Source: Clytia hemisphaerica (Eukaryota > Cnidaria > Hydrozoa > Leptothecata > Clytiidae). From it: DNA of 64,000 nt. Of this stretch, positions 29,389 through 40,238 are shown one piece after another. The notes under the pieces were generated by a model that was given only the letters and a program-made list of their open reading frames with translations, was not told the origin of the DNA and did no database searches. The translations under genes and the position numbers were made by a program. Location: assembly GCA_902728285.1 (NCBI GenBank), contig CACVBU010000083.1, positions 62,001 through 126,000 on the forward strand. The letters are read 5' to 3'. Numbering within the stretch: the stretch's first letter is position 1; the number at the start of each line of letters is the position of its first letter.

Positions 29389-30579
29389 TCAGAAAGCTTT
29401 TTCAGACGCTCCTCTTCTTTTTTTTCGCTTTTGAATGTACGGTTTATCTTTAAGAGAAGATAGTCGTTCAAAAGACATTGGCTTAATCATCAGGCTACAT
29501 ATATTTCTTGCTCTTGAAAGGGCTACATAACTTAACCCTGGAGTTCTCTCAGTCTTTCCAAGGTCAATCCAAACTTGTTCAAGAGTCAGCCCTTGAGATT
29601 TGTGGATTGTCATTGCCCATGCTAGTCTTAAAGGGAACTGAGTTCTTTCAAAATTAACACCAAGTGACTCCGAAGAGGAAGAGCATGGTGGTATAGGAAC
29701 AACTCTTGGTTTTTCAGGTAAATAAGAACAAGCCCACCCATATCATCATTTGAACACTTATTTGCTTTTTTGTTACTATGTAACGCAGTGATCGTTGCTA
29801 TGGGATTCCCTAATAGCTTCAATGCATTAAAATTATTTTCACTAACATCTTTAATACTGTGAGAAAGTTTGATTGCTTTTGGAAGATCTGTTTTTAACTT
29901 TTCCGTAACTGATCTTTCCAACAAAAATTTCCAATCAGAAAGGGTGACAGTGCCATTTCTTACATTTTCTCATAGGGTGCGAAATCTAACTTGACTTCCC
30001 CTGACCCTCTAGCTATCTGACTTGTATGAAGTTCAATTACTGGGAGAAACTGATTATAAACAAAATATCCTTCTATTTCTAACTGTGTGTTAACAGATTC
30101 ATTAAACAAAGCATACTCCTTCACAGGTGGGAGTTGCCCTAGATCACCTACCAAAATTATATTAACACCACCAAATGGTATATCAAACTTTCCTTTAGCT
30201 TGTTTCAGCCTTCTATTGATCCATGTCCGATCACTGAAAATTAATCAATAATAAGGTAAGATAAGTCTTTCATGTTTTCTTGCAATTCTGAAAGAGCAGA
30301 CCCCTCTAAATCAGCATTTCGTTTGCCCTTAATTGGCAGTTTGAGTAACCAATGCAGTGTTTTTCCACCTATGTTGAAGGCAGCAATTCCAAACATTGCA
30401 CAAACCAAACATTTAGACTGCAAAAGATTTCGTAAACGTTCAATGAGAAAACTTTTTCCACTACCTGCTTTGCGTGTAAGAATAAGAAGTAAGTGGTCTG
30501 GATCATTAGCTCGTAAATGATTTTTTACCGAGTCGAAAGCTTTCCTCTGTTCAATATTTAACTTGTTTACTAAATTCAA
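29389..30579 (-). pseudogene. PIF1-type helicase of the minus-strand Helitron, broken
   Basis: Pieces in three frames follow the PIF1 order: LNIEQRKAFDSVKNHL with Walker A RKAGSGKSF (30579-30440), FGIAAFNIGGKTLHWLL, then LSYLIID where the Walker B Glu codon is replaced by TAA at 30241-30243; MVGDLGQLPPVKEYALF (motif III, 30154); LERSVTEKLKTDLPKAIKL and LLGNPIATITALHSNKKAN (29924-29628); MTIHKSQGLTLEQVWIDLG and LSYVALSRARN (29613-29480). The C-terminus ends at 29389 without an endonuclease domain, so this looks like a canonical Helitron rather than a Helentron. At least three frame changes plus the nonsense codon make it non-functional. Confidence 0.8.
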
Positions 30580-30855
30580 TTCAGCTTCAGCATCATTGTA
30601 CCTCTCTGTAGTATGAAGATGTGACTTTTAAGTGTTAATCCAGCTGTGTATTTCAAAACGATTATCAGGAGAAAATTCTGAGCATTGGTTAACCCAGTGA
30701 GTTATATTTTCTGTGCTGACTGATTCCTGAGACTCTTCAACGCTGTTGTGTGTGTTTACCAAGTCTGCTAAATACATCCATTCTTCTCTATTAGGTGTTT
30801 CTGTTTCGTCTTCTGACCCAGAGGATTCATCATCAGAAATGTACTGTTCAACAAT

Positions 30856-33405
30856 TTACTGTTCAACAATTTCAAGTTCATGAATGTGGTTTGGTAGCAA
30901 TAAAACTGATTCTGGTGTCTGCAAAAATGCCTGCCAGTGATTTATAAACTCATTGTCATTCTCTGTTGTTGCATTATTCCAAGCTGATGCGATATCACCT
31001 CCCCATGGTTTGAATTTCAAAAGGTTGTACTTGCAATATTTGCTGAAATGTACCCCTTTAGGCGAAGACGGGTAGTTTGGATATGTTCTTACTACAACAA
31101 CTTCTTTCCTTTTGCAAAGAATATCTTTTTTAAAAAAATACTTAGATACAAATGTAATAAAATTTGTGTTTAATACTTGAGGGTCAGATGAAAATTCTCG
31201 TCTTTTTGCATATATATCAAGAAGGGATGGTTTCATGGAGATACTTTCATCTTCTGTTTCAACTTTTCTGGAACCGTGACGTCGATATGACTTCAAATGT
31301 AGAACTGCACAACAAACTTCCTGTATACTCATGTCTCTCAAACCTACTGAACGCATCATTAACTTCTTAATCATAGATACTGAATTAAAGTTTTCAGCAC
31401 TCACTTTACTTGAGACGCATGAGAATGTATCTTGAACAACGAAACTCAACTTTTTCTGGTTTTGAGGTATATTTAGTGAGATACTGCACGCACGAGTGAT
31501 AATCTATGACTACACTGATATCTGTGTTTGCACGCCAACATCGTAACTGTGTTCTTTGATGTCGATTGACTCTTGGATCATTTCTGGCATATACTACCTC
31601 AGCTTTGTATTTCAACGAACCATCTTTAGTATTTACTTTTGAAAATTTCAAATGTGTTTTCTCACAAGTGTCAAAAGGAAAATCAAAACTGCAAGTAGTT
31701 TTACCATATGTCTTTGTATGTTGTTGACTAAATCTGAATAATCATTGTCGAGATTTTCAATATCCTCAAATTTTGATTTGCATGGATGAATTTTTGGCTT
31801 TGTCCACTCATCTGTATCAACAGGGTTTATAGCGGTCAATATTTTGTCTACGTATGCACAAACTTCTCTTTCAGCTATAAGACCTTCATCTACAAGTTCT
31901 CTCAACTTTTGCCTCTCATTTTCACTTTCAAAGGAACTCTGTCTTAACTTGACCTGAGATAAGTAACCTCTCAATGCTATTTTGAGTCAAATCAACTAAA
32001 CCTGGATCATCATCCAGTTTGGCTAAGCCATGGCAATGAATGGACCCTCTTGAAGCATACTCATAACGAAACCAGTGCCACTGTGCTTTAAGGTAATTGT
32101 AAAGCCAATGTTTAACAAATTTTTCAGTGCGTTCAGTAAAATACCAATCAACTATATGAGGGTTTTCAACTATTGCATTCCGTATTTGTTTGTCTGAGGC
32201 AGTTTTCTCATCAAGAGATAAAAGTCTTAAAAAATCATTCCAATGAAATTCAGCCATTGAAAGGGTAAAAAAAATTGTTGGGACCCCAACCTGCTTTACT
32301 GTTGCTATTAAATCCTGTCGTTTTTTATTCCAATAGGCAAAAGAGCGTGTGATTTCTTTAGAGTAATAAAAAATTTTATTTATTAGCTGTCTTCCAAGAG
32401 CCTCAGAATGAACCATATTCTGGAATTCTTCGCATGTAAAATCAGATTCCCCTGGATTTCTCTTAACTTACAAATTACCTTTGCTTAAAATTCTTCTTCT
32501 GTACAACATGTTGTATGCCTAGTATATGAAGCGTGGATGTGATGCGAACCTATAGTACCACTTATCATTTACCATTTCTGCAAACTTAAGAAGATGTTTG
32601 ATTTTTGCAACAAATGAATCAAGATCGTTTTGTTGAATATTCCTAAATAAAGCTGATTAGTTGGATCTCCTTTTCCATCTGGAAATAGAGTAGGAAATGC
32701 CATAGTTGCAAGAAATTCAGTACGAAACTCATATATTGGATCATCGCCAACAATGTTTAACTCTGCAGTTTCAGAAAATTTTTGAACTAATTCTTTTTGT
32801 GTCTTTGAGTTTGTTTGTATTGGTATAAATGAAGAGATTTACAAACACGAAAGTCCTTAGAATTTACAGTCCCATTTTTGTGAATCTTTATCAATGGCAA
32901 ATCTGATGGCAGTTGAGGTAGAATATCAGCCACTTTTTGAACATCACAAGGAAAGGTTCATCACATGTCCTTTGTAGGCTCGTTGGCCTCCTTTTGGCTT
33001 ACAATAAACATTCATAATTGGTAGAACTCTAGCTATAAGCATCTCTTCCACTTGGGTCAAGCCTTTCAATTCATCTGGTAACGGTGATGGTACCATATCA
33101 TTTTCAACGCTGAAGCGTTTAATATTGTCCTTGTCGCGGCTGCACCTATTACACATTGAGCCTTTTATATTCGCCCATACTTCCTTGCAAATATTGCACT
33201 GCCTAAACTCAATTTTGTACAAATCTTTGAAAAAGCTGGTTATCATTTCATTTCCCTCGTTGGTCAAATCCTTTCCATCTTTGGTAATTTCCCCAGTGTT
33301 CACAAACTTACTTTCATTAGAACATTTGGTTTCAACATTCTTTTTGGGTCGACTAGTGCTTTGAGTGTTGGTTGAAATGTTAATTTTACTTCTCGGATTG
33401 AGCAA
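30856..33405 (-). pseudogene. Helitron Rep (HUH) protein, broken into several frames
   Basis: From the N-terminal side: a Cys-rich segment (CNICKEVW ... MCNRCSRD) with [20 protein letters not shown] (33405-32944) matching the zinc/DUF6570-like region of the Helentron at 7400-7740; a degraded stretch 32940-32420; the Helitron N domain SEALGRQLINKIFYYS ... FFTLSMAEFHWNDFLRL (32416-31928) with HUH motif GSIHCHGLAKL near 32025; a piece at 31974-31648; YLTKYTSKPEKV with the catalytic Tyr pair near 31465; and 31449-30856, where LNTNFITFVSKYFFKK and FSKYCKYNLLKFKPW resemble the usual linker before the helicase. Several frameshifts separate these pieces. Confidence 0.8.
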
Positions 33406-33880
33406 CTGCTTTGATTTTTTTTTGTTCAGATACTAAAACTGAATGATTATGATCTAACTTCACTGCTGATATTGCATTATTTATTTTATTAGCATCTTTC
33501 TGCTGAACAGTGAAATCTATGGCTGAATCTTGACAAGTTTTATTATTATTAATAATAAATTTACTTTGACTACTGAACAAATGATCAAAATGGGTATTTG
33601 TTGTTGCTGTTGATACCTCATGTAACTCTGTATAACTATGATCACAATGAGTATTAGCTGTTGCTGTTGGTATCTCCTGTACGTAACAACAAAAGAACCA
33701 ACCTTGAGAATACATATGTTTCACGCTTTCAAAAGAATTAAAAACAGTAACTTTTCCTAGCAGATCATCAATGTAGAGCCAGTCTAAATCTTTCCTCACT
33801 GCAATTGAAAAGTGGCCTCCTGGATTTCTTACAACTGACCTTAGCTTGTAAGTTACAATTTCTACTTGAATCTGATGGTG
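33386..33880 (-). pseudogene. USP-like C-terminal fragment in front of the Helitron Rep
   Basis: The open frame reads VEIVTYKLRSVVRNPGGHFS, IAVRKDLDWLYIDDLLGK and VTVFNSFESV, then GWFFCCYVQEIP and a low-complexity tail to 33386. The GGHFSIAV ... WLYIDDL pattern fits the His/Asp end of a USP peptidase domain. The Cys-box half is absent; sequence similarity to anything Helitron-like stops near 33880. Position, directly ahead of the Rep zinc region, parallels the USP-Rep order of the Helentron at 5070. No activity expected. Confidence 0.5.
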
Positions 33881-35480
33881 TATTTGCGAAGCGAATGTAC
33901 ATGAGCGAAGCAGTTTTGCTATCGTGTGTGCGTACCTTTAATTTTCCATTCCTCTCAACTCTCTATAAGGCAGGAGATGGGAAAAACGTTTCGAATCTCC
34001 GAGTTGCGCGATACGAAAATATGAAGGAGATAAAATACTAATAATATTCCGGGAAACGATAACTCGAATTATCTCCGTCATAGAAAATTTGTCGTATACA
34101 AATTTAGTGAGTCCGTGTATGACTACATGACTCGAAATTCTCGTATTTCCTCAGGTCGCTCCGCTTTCGCCGCTAAATGCTCATTTTGCCCCAAGAGAAC
34201 TCTTCTTATTGGTTAGTTTTCCCGCGCTACCATGTTTTATGATTGGCGACAGAAATATCTTTACACTGATTGGTCCTGCAGAGTCGTTGTTATGGTTTCT
34301 ATTTATCATCAAAATGGTTCATTTCATTCTCTCCGAATCTGGCTGCTGAATTGCAATTCTGAGAAACTGCTTGGCTGTTTTTTTGGATTTTCATTGAGTC
34401 GTTTACATCATTATTATAAAAGTTTAAACCGTTTTTAAAACTGGTTTGATTAAACTGGTTTTCTTGGCTTCTATCTTTAATTGCCATCGTTTTTCGTTGA
34501 CCATTGGTTTGGTTTGGACTTTCAATCAAATCGACATCAAACAAACACAAAGCCTGCCCTGCTGCTATTGTTTATTTTTTGGTCAACTGGTGGTTGATGG
34601 TCTTATTTTCAAATCAGGGAAGTAAATTTTTTAATTGTGTGTGTGCTACACAATACTATTAGTTTTAATATTTGTTCTTGATCTTGGAATGATTGAATTT
34701 CTTTTTTCAAATCTGATTTCTGCACCATTTCTCATTTTAGATTCACCACGACCACAATCAGCTAATTCGACAACTAAATGTAATAAACCTTTTTTCTTGT
34801 CATCCTTTTATCCTGCTAAAGAGTGCATTATTGACAGTTCTTATTCTAAGTGAATATTATCCAGATAATTGCACGACAGAAATTAACTCAGTTTACTTCC
34901 TTTGTTTAGTTATCGAGCAAGAATGTCTTTACCAGGAAATCGTGGTTTAGTTTAAAGTGCTTCACATCATTATATCACTTATGAAGATTTGCTAATTATT
35001 TGTAGTAGAAACTCTAGAAGTCTAATCTGATGTATCAGACTATCAGGGTATTTCGAGAAGTTATTTTAATAATGGAAAACTATTTTAGCTTTTAGTGATT
35101 TTTCATTCTCATTAAATATTTCAAGTGCTATCTATATCGAGTCTAAATCAAGTTTTACAATTGACCAAATAGTCAGACCCCTTACCCGCAGCTTGATTTA
35201 TTATACTACTTTTTATCATTGTTTTGTTTGATCATTAATTTTAGTTAACTAAAATTTATTTATTGTGAATATGTACCAACGAAATATCATACCATCTCCC
35301 TGCATATCGTTGACATTTAGTTATCCTAGTTTTTATCAAAAACGAATAAGTAATACCACCCTTAACTACTGTTTTTGCAAGTATTTGTATGGTATATTTT
35401 ATCCATAAACTCTCAAATGTCTACTCTGGAGTTACCTTCGAAACTTTCATTAAAGATCATTATCGTTTTTATTATTAAAC
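33881..35480. other. Gene-free stretch
   Basis: AT-rich DNA without a supported gene. 33890-34200 is less AT-rich and repeats GCGAAGC-like words. The open frames at 34232-34853 show no domain. Confidence 0.4.
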
Positions 35481-35484
35481 TCCT

Positions 35485-35893
35485 TGATAACCCGGGGGGA
35501 GGGGGGCTTGGGAAAAAAGCGTACGGGGATGTGCTGCTGGTACCTTTTTTCATCCCACCAGTCCCACGTAGGGTCGCAAAACACCAATATAGAAGATCAT
35601 CGTAACCCTCGTATGTTTTTTTGAAAAAATTTGCGAGTTTTAGTTCCATGTTTTTTAGTTCAGGTTTACCCATCCCCCGGTAAAATAGCGAAAAAAGTGG
35701 ACAAAACCATGGTTTGAGTCTCAGGTTGTTTAAACTAAGTTTTTTTTGTTTCTAAAGGGTGCCCTAAATGGATGACAGATCGGGTCAATTTTTTTTCTAA
35801 AAAACGAGTCCCACGTAGGATCCATTTTCCGAACTTCAGCGGCACACCCCTATCGGTCGGTGCGGTAAGGGGGGTGATAACAATGCCATAATA
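35485..35893. mobile_element. Possible MITE with GTCCCACGTAGG direct repeat
   Basis: G-rich ends (GATAACCCGGGGGGAGGGG near 35485 and GGTAAGGGGGGTGATAAC near 35866) flank two copies of GTCCCACGTAGG (near 35563 and 35809). Ends do not form a clean TIR, so it may be a composite or decayed element. Confidence 0.35.
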
Positions 35894-35943
35894 ATTGTCT
35901 TTTATCATTTCAGTACCTAACAAGAATTTCAATAATTCAAAAA

Positions 35944-37198
35944 ATGGAAACTCGCACCATTGACCCGGCTGTAAACAGTCTAATGAATCAAATGCAAGAT
36001 TTGATAAACTATGGTAAAGACATATAATTTTTTTAAACTTGGTTTCAAAAGTTTTCCAAAGTTGCTACTAATTACATCTTTATCCAAACTTAAAGAAGGT
36101 TTATTCTGGGAGTAACTGGCTTATTCTATATTCCTCTTCTTTTTCATCCTTTAGCTAGTGAACAGCTCAACAACATTCAGAAGAACCATTATAGTTTTGG
36201 TAGGTATATCTTGACCATTTATTTCATTTAAAATGTACTAATTTTTACATCTGACTAAGAGATTTTTCCAACTAACATTTCATTTTGACCACACTAACAG
36301 CTATTATGTCCTGAGAAGCGTTCTCTTATTAACTGCTTTTGTGTACATAATCAATACTATTTTTCTTTCAGATGGTGCTTCTAAGTCGTTGGACAATATT
36401 CCTGTTGGTGTCCCGATTAGCCAAGTCAGTAAGTAAATGAATAATGGTAATTTCCAACATTAACACACTACCCTGTTTGTCTTGAACCTCGACCAAATCG
36501 ATTTAATGCTAATTCCAAATTGGTATAATACTAAAACTTTTTTTGAGTTTTATAGGATATCAAATCTTTAAAAAGGTAATTACACCGGTGGTGAGAGGGG
36601 TTTCATTTAAAAACAACCGTATGTGACGCCCTTAAAATCTGAACCTAACAGTGCAGAAAAGAATTCGTAAACTTTAAGTAAGTTTTGATAAAAAGTCGAC
36701 GCTTACGGTGCATTTTTATTCATTTCAAATTAAAAACGTCTTTCTCACTTTTTCCAAGTGAACTTTTTCTCATTTCGACCCTTACAGGGCACTTTGAGAA
36801 GCCCCCTCCACCCTAGTAATTACTCTATTGAATAAAAGAAGGTCTAACTATACTATATTTTATTTTCAGCATTTGCACGTCAGCTGTTTTTGCACAGAGC
36901 CAGCACAATTCCGAACGCTGACTATTCTGATGCTGCTTTGGGGTTTTGGATCAAACATGATGGCATCGTTCCGCCCAGGGAAAGATGTAAAGAAGGGGAG
37001 AATGTAAGCGGAAGGGGAAGTGGTGGCCGAAGAGGTGGTCGTGTTGGTCGTGGCGGTGGACGGGTGGGTGGCGAGGAAGAACCGCGCCGCAGAGGTCGAT
37101 CTCCCTCAAGAAGATCTCCCTCGAGAAGAGCTCGATCGCGGTCTCGTCGGAGAACTTGCACACCGTGCAGCCGCCATAGACGACGATGCAGCCATTAA
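35944..37198 (+). CDS. Four-exon gene for an RGG/SR-rich basic protein, function unknown
   Basis: Exons 35944-36013, 36155-36199, 36372-36428 and 36870-37198, all with GT donors and AG acceptors. The phases fit exactly and give 166 residues. The first exon continues upstream to an acceptor at 35914, so a 5' exon probably exists. The N-terminal half (METRTIDPAVNSLMNQMQDL ... FARQLFLHRAST ... DAALGFWIKHDGIVPP) is not one I recognise. Then comes a Gly/Arg tract (RGSGGRRGGRVGRGGGRVGG) and an Arg/Ser tail (RGRSPSRRSPSRRARSRSRR) ending in CTPCSRHRRRCSH. RGG plus SR tails bind RNA or DNA; protamine-like or capsid-like proteins have similar tails. The third intron holds a MITE. Whether host gene or part of a transposon is open. 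Confidence 0.65.
36583..36816. mobile_element. MITE inside intron 3 of the RGG/SR gene
   Basis: CACCGGTGGTGAGAGGGGTTTC at the left is mirrored imperfectly by GAAGCCCCCTCCACCCTAG at the right, with TA on both sides (36581-36582, 36817-36818). Confidence 0.5.
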
Positions 37199-37681
37199 TT
37201 TTGTTTTATTTCATTTTATTTTTTTACTTGTTTTTTGAAAAAGTTAATGCAGAGCTATTTTAATACAATAATGATCGACTGGTGAGGACTGTGTTAAGAA
37301 ATATCGCCCGAGGTCAAGTAAAGACCGATAAGATATGGTTTCTTTAACGATATGGAGATTTGAGATAAAGTTACTTGATTGAATTTAGACAATTTTCTTG
37401 ATAAAGTGATCATTATCTTGACCAAAGATACTAAATCACTTCTTTTTGCTAGTATACCAGATATTTTATAATACCATCATTTCACGCATTACAATAATGT
37501 TGCATTAATTTTTTTATTAAGTTCAACTCGTTCCTGTATACACATTTTATACGATTTTATCATTTATTTATGATTATTTATACATAAGTATTTATTTATA
37601 TATTATTTCAAATATAGAAAATTAAACATAAAAAGCCCAAATTGTGTGGATTTTTGTGTATTTCACATATCCATTAACCTA

Positions 37682-37959
37682 CTCTTAGGTGCCAAATAAA
37701 CGGGGGGGGGGGGTTGGAAAATTTTTTAATTAAATAAACGGGGGATCTAATTACCAGGGGGGTTGGAAAATGGACCTTTAAAGACCCTAGGGTCAAAATA
37801 GACTAAATTTAGGCTTTTTAGAGTAAAACAAGGAATTTTCCTTTTTGTAGCTGGGAATTTTTTCAAAAATTCATAGTCCTAATAAGGTCCGGGAGGGAGG
37901 GTTGGAAAAAAATCGAAAAATTAACAAGCGGCTGGGCCCGTTTATTTGGCACCTAAGAG
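37682..37959. mobile_element. 278-bp TA MITE with TIR CTCTTAGGTGCCAAATAAACG
   Basis: Left end CTCTTAGGTGCCAAATAAAC and right end GTTTATTTGGCACCTAAGAG are exact inverted copies, flanked by TA at 37680-37681 and 37960-37961. The interior repeats GGGGGTTGGAAAA. Related copies: 59635-59913 and a remnant near 13090-13211. TA duplication suggests mobilisation by a Tc1/mariner-type transposase. Confidence 0.85.
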
Positions 37960-37961
37960 TA

Positions 37962-38253
37962 AGGGAACTTATTTTGGCGGGAACTAATTTTGACGAGCGT
38001 CAAAAATCCTGAAAACTTTAAATTTAGGCGAGAACTTATTTTGCCGATTGATGAATTTTTTAAATTTTGGCGAATGACAGCTCAAGAAGTGACTTTGGCA
38101 AAATACCAAAAAATTTTGGTGAGAACTTATTTTATCGAGTGAGCTAACTTTATAATAAGTTTACGTTAATTAAAGAATAGAAATAGAAACAAAATATTTA
38201 ATTTTGGCGGGAACTAATTCGCCAAAATTAGTTCCCGCCAAAATATGTCCCCT
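37962..38253. mobile_element. 292-bp TA MITE with AGGG(A/G)AC(T/A)TATTTTGGCGGG ends
   Basis: Left AGGGAACTTATTTTGGCGGG and right CCCGCCAAAATATGTCCCCT are imperfect inverted copies; the arms extend over about 33 bp (GAACTAATTTTG). Flanked by TA at 37960-37961, shared with the previous MITE, and TA at 38254-38255. GGCGGGAACTAATTT also recurs inside. Confidence 0.75.
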
Positions 38254-38568
38254 TAAGGTAGGATATTTTTCATCTTCTCATCGCAATAATAAACACTATT
38301 AAACTTTGGCTCCGCTTTTGTCACGCTTACGGTTTTTTGATTTATTATGGTTTTATGATTTTTATGGTAGAATGAAAATGTTCTTAAAATGCCTCTTCCG
38401 TTGAAAGGGTGGTTTACAAAAAATTTATGATGAACCTCATATATACATGAGTGGGAAATGAACAGATTAAGGAAATCCCTTTTAATTGTCCATTTTTGTT
38501 AATTCTGTGATTTAGAGTATTTGCTTGCAACTTGCGAATCGAGGAGGCTCTGGAACGCTTCGCAACTT

Positions 38569-39216
38569 TTATACATATACGGCTTGTTTAACTATATTCA
38601 TTAGATTTGGGGCTAATTCAACAAATAATACCAGAGGAGGTATTGCAAAAAAGTGATCAGTGACATTAATAGATCGCTGGCATTGTTGGCATGTAACACG
38701 CTGGACAAAAAGGTTTTGTTGCAGTAGAATATCAGGCCAATTGTTTATTATGTCAACGTTTAAGTCTGCCCCATTAGAGAGATACTGAAGAAAAGTAGAC
38801 ACTTCACCATGACACCTGGATTGACAGATAATGCAAAACTCATTAAATTCGTACCGCGTCATAAAAATAGCTTTCTCAATATCTGACTCAAATGAAAATA
38901 CATTTTCTTGAAAAATTTCTGAAAATTGGGCATCGCAATCTCTTGGATAGAACGAAGGGCAATGTCTTAAAACATAGTTCCAAACTGGATTTCTCACATG
39001 AATTGAAAGAACCTCAAACAAAAAGGGAAAATTACTATGCTGATACTGAAGACGTAATGTCTCATATTCATCACAGGCTTCTAGCAGAACCTTAACAAAG
39101 GAGCTTAAGGTACCCCTTTCAAGAGCAAGCTGTTGTATAGTAAAAAAGACAGAATAATAGAACATTTCAATAAACGAATCTACACGGCGGGAATTTTTGC
39201 GCGGAAATATTAGCAA
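38569..39216 (-). CDS. Fragment possibly of a USP-like protein, divergent to the 39.6-42.6 kb transposon genes
   Basis: An open frame of 215 residues (MLIFPRKNSRRVDSFIEMFY ...). It contains two Cys pairs, FCIICQSRCHG and VTCQQCQRSI, and then HFFAIPPLVLFVELAPN, an arrangement like the zinc ribbon and the strand before the His box in USP peptidases. Neither the Cys box nor the His box is present, so it would be an internal fragment. It is read away from the ORF at 39666 across a 450-base region less AT-rich in part, as if sharing a promoter. The assignment is weak; an unrelated uncharacterised protein is possible. Confidence 0.4.
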   Translation of the reverse strand: MLIFPRKNSRRVDSFIEMFYYSVFFTIQQLALERGTLSSFVKVLLEACDEYETLRLQYQHSNFPFLFEVLSIHVRNPVWNYVLRHCPSFYPRDCDAQFSEIFQENVFSFESDIEKAIFMTRYEFNEFCIICQSRCHGEVSTFLQYLSNGADLNVDIINNWPDILLQQNLFVQRVTCQQCQRSINVTDHFFAIPPLVLFVELAPNLMNIVKQAVYV

Positions 39217-39665
39217 TGATTTTTTTGCGGCGCACGCAGCTTTAAGCGCTTTGTCATCAGTTTTGAGTGCTGGTCTAGCCTATTTGCCTTTTATTTTTCC
39301 TTCTGAGAAAGGGTCATATTGATTTTTCTACAAAGTATTGCTCCTTTGAGGCTTAATCAATCATGCTAATGAATTTTTTTCTCTGGAAACTATATGATTT
39401 TTAGAGAGAGAATACGTTAATTAAGATTTCTGTAATTTTCTTTTTTTAGATTTCAACTTCTAAGTTTGGAAACAAGCCATAAAACAGCGGCTATTTTTTA
39501 CTAAAGAATCGGTCTTCTTTAGTAAATATATTACCAATTCCTTCAATTTTTACTTTTATTTTATCATCTCATCTCTGCCAACCCAAGTTTTATTTCAACG
39601 TCAAGAAATGTGTTTTTATTATTACTCTGTTATAGCCAGTAAAATTAAAATTAAAAAAGTATATA

Positions 39666-40175
39666 ATGCCTGGTTCTCATCCGTCATATGATCGATTGGC
39701 GCTGAAAGAAGTTAAAGTTTACGAAATTATAACGTGGAAGTGGGTGGAGATTTTGAAAGCTGTTAAGCGCAGAATCATTTTTAAGCAGAAGTTTAAAGAT
39801 CCTTGGATCATAAAAATTACAGAATCAATTCATCGTTCAGTTTTTATACCGTGTTTCCAAGCAATCCGTGATCACGTCGTGCACTTTGATTTCAGTTTTA
39901 ATGTAAAACGCAATAGACAAGGACATGGTGAGTTTTATACTCTTGTTTTCAAACATTTTGGGGAGTTGCATTTTCATTTGTCCAAATTATCAGGGCAGAC
40001 AAAAGGTGAAGTATTGAAATGCCTAAAAAAGGATGGTTCGCACGAAAGAAAAGCATCTGTGGTGGTTTCTCCTGAACGACCGGCAACAATAACGTACAAC
40101 GTTAAAAAAGCCAGAATGACTGTTGAACTCTCTTATGATATTACAAACCGATATGGAAATGTTTGTAGCCATTGA
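39666..40175 (+). CDS. Uncharacterised ORF upstream of the DDE-like transposase
   Basis: 169 residues from ATG 39666 to TGA 40175 (MPGSHPSYDRLALKEVKVYE ...). Lys/Arg/His-rich, without a recognised domain; HGEFYTLVFKHFGELHFHLS and RPATITYNVKKARMTVELSY suggest a compact beta-rich fold. It lies 63 bases before the transposase frame on the same strand; the gap contains a polypyrimidine run and TATAG, so the two could be joined by splicing. Probably part of the same transposon. Confidence 0.4.
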   Translation: MPGSHPSYDRLALKEVKVYEIITWKWVEILKAVKRRIIFKQKFKDPWIIKITESIHRSVFIPCFQAIRDHVVHFDFSFNVKRNRQGHGEFYTLVFKHFGELHFHLSKLSGQTKGEVLKCLKKDGSHERKASVVVSPERPATITYNVKKARMTVELSYDITNRYGNVCSH

Positions 40176-40238
40176 ATAACTTTGATTGAATCTTTTTTTT
40201 GTAAATAATTTTTTTTTTCTTTTTATAGCTTACTAGTT

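Noticed and set aside
36922..37238. Several overlapping frames on both strands over the Arg-rich exon
   Set aside because: Shadows of the RGG/SR tail; only the frame that splices correctly with three upstream exons is supported.
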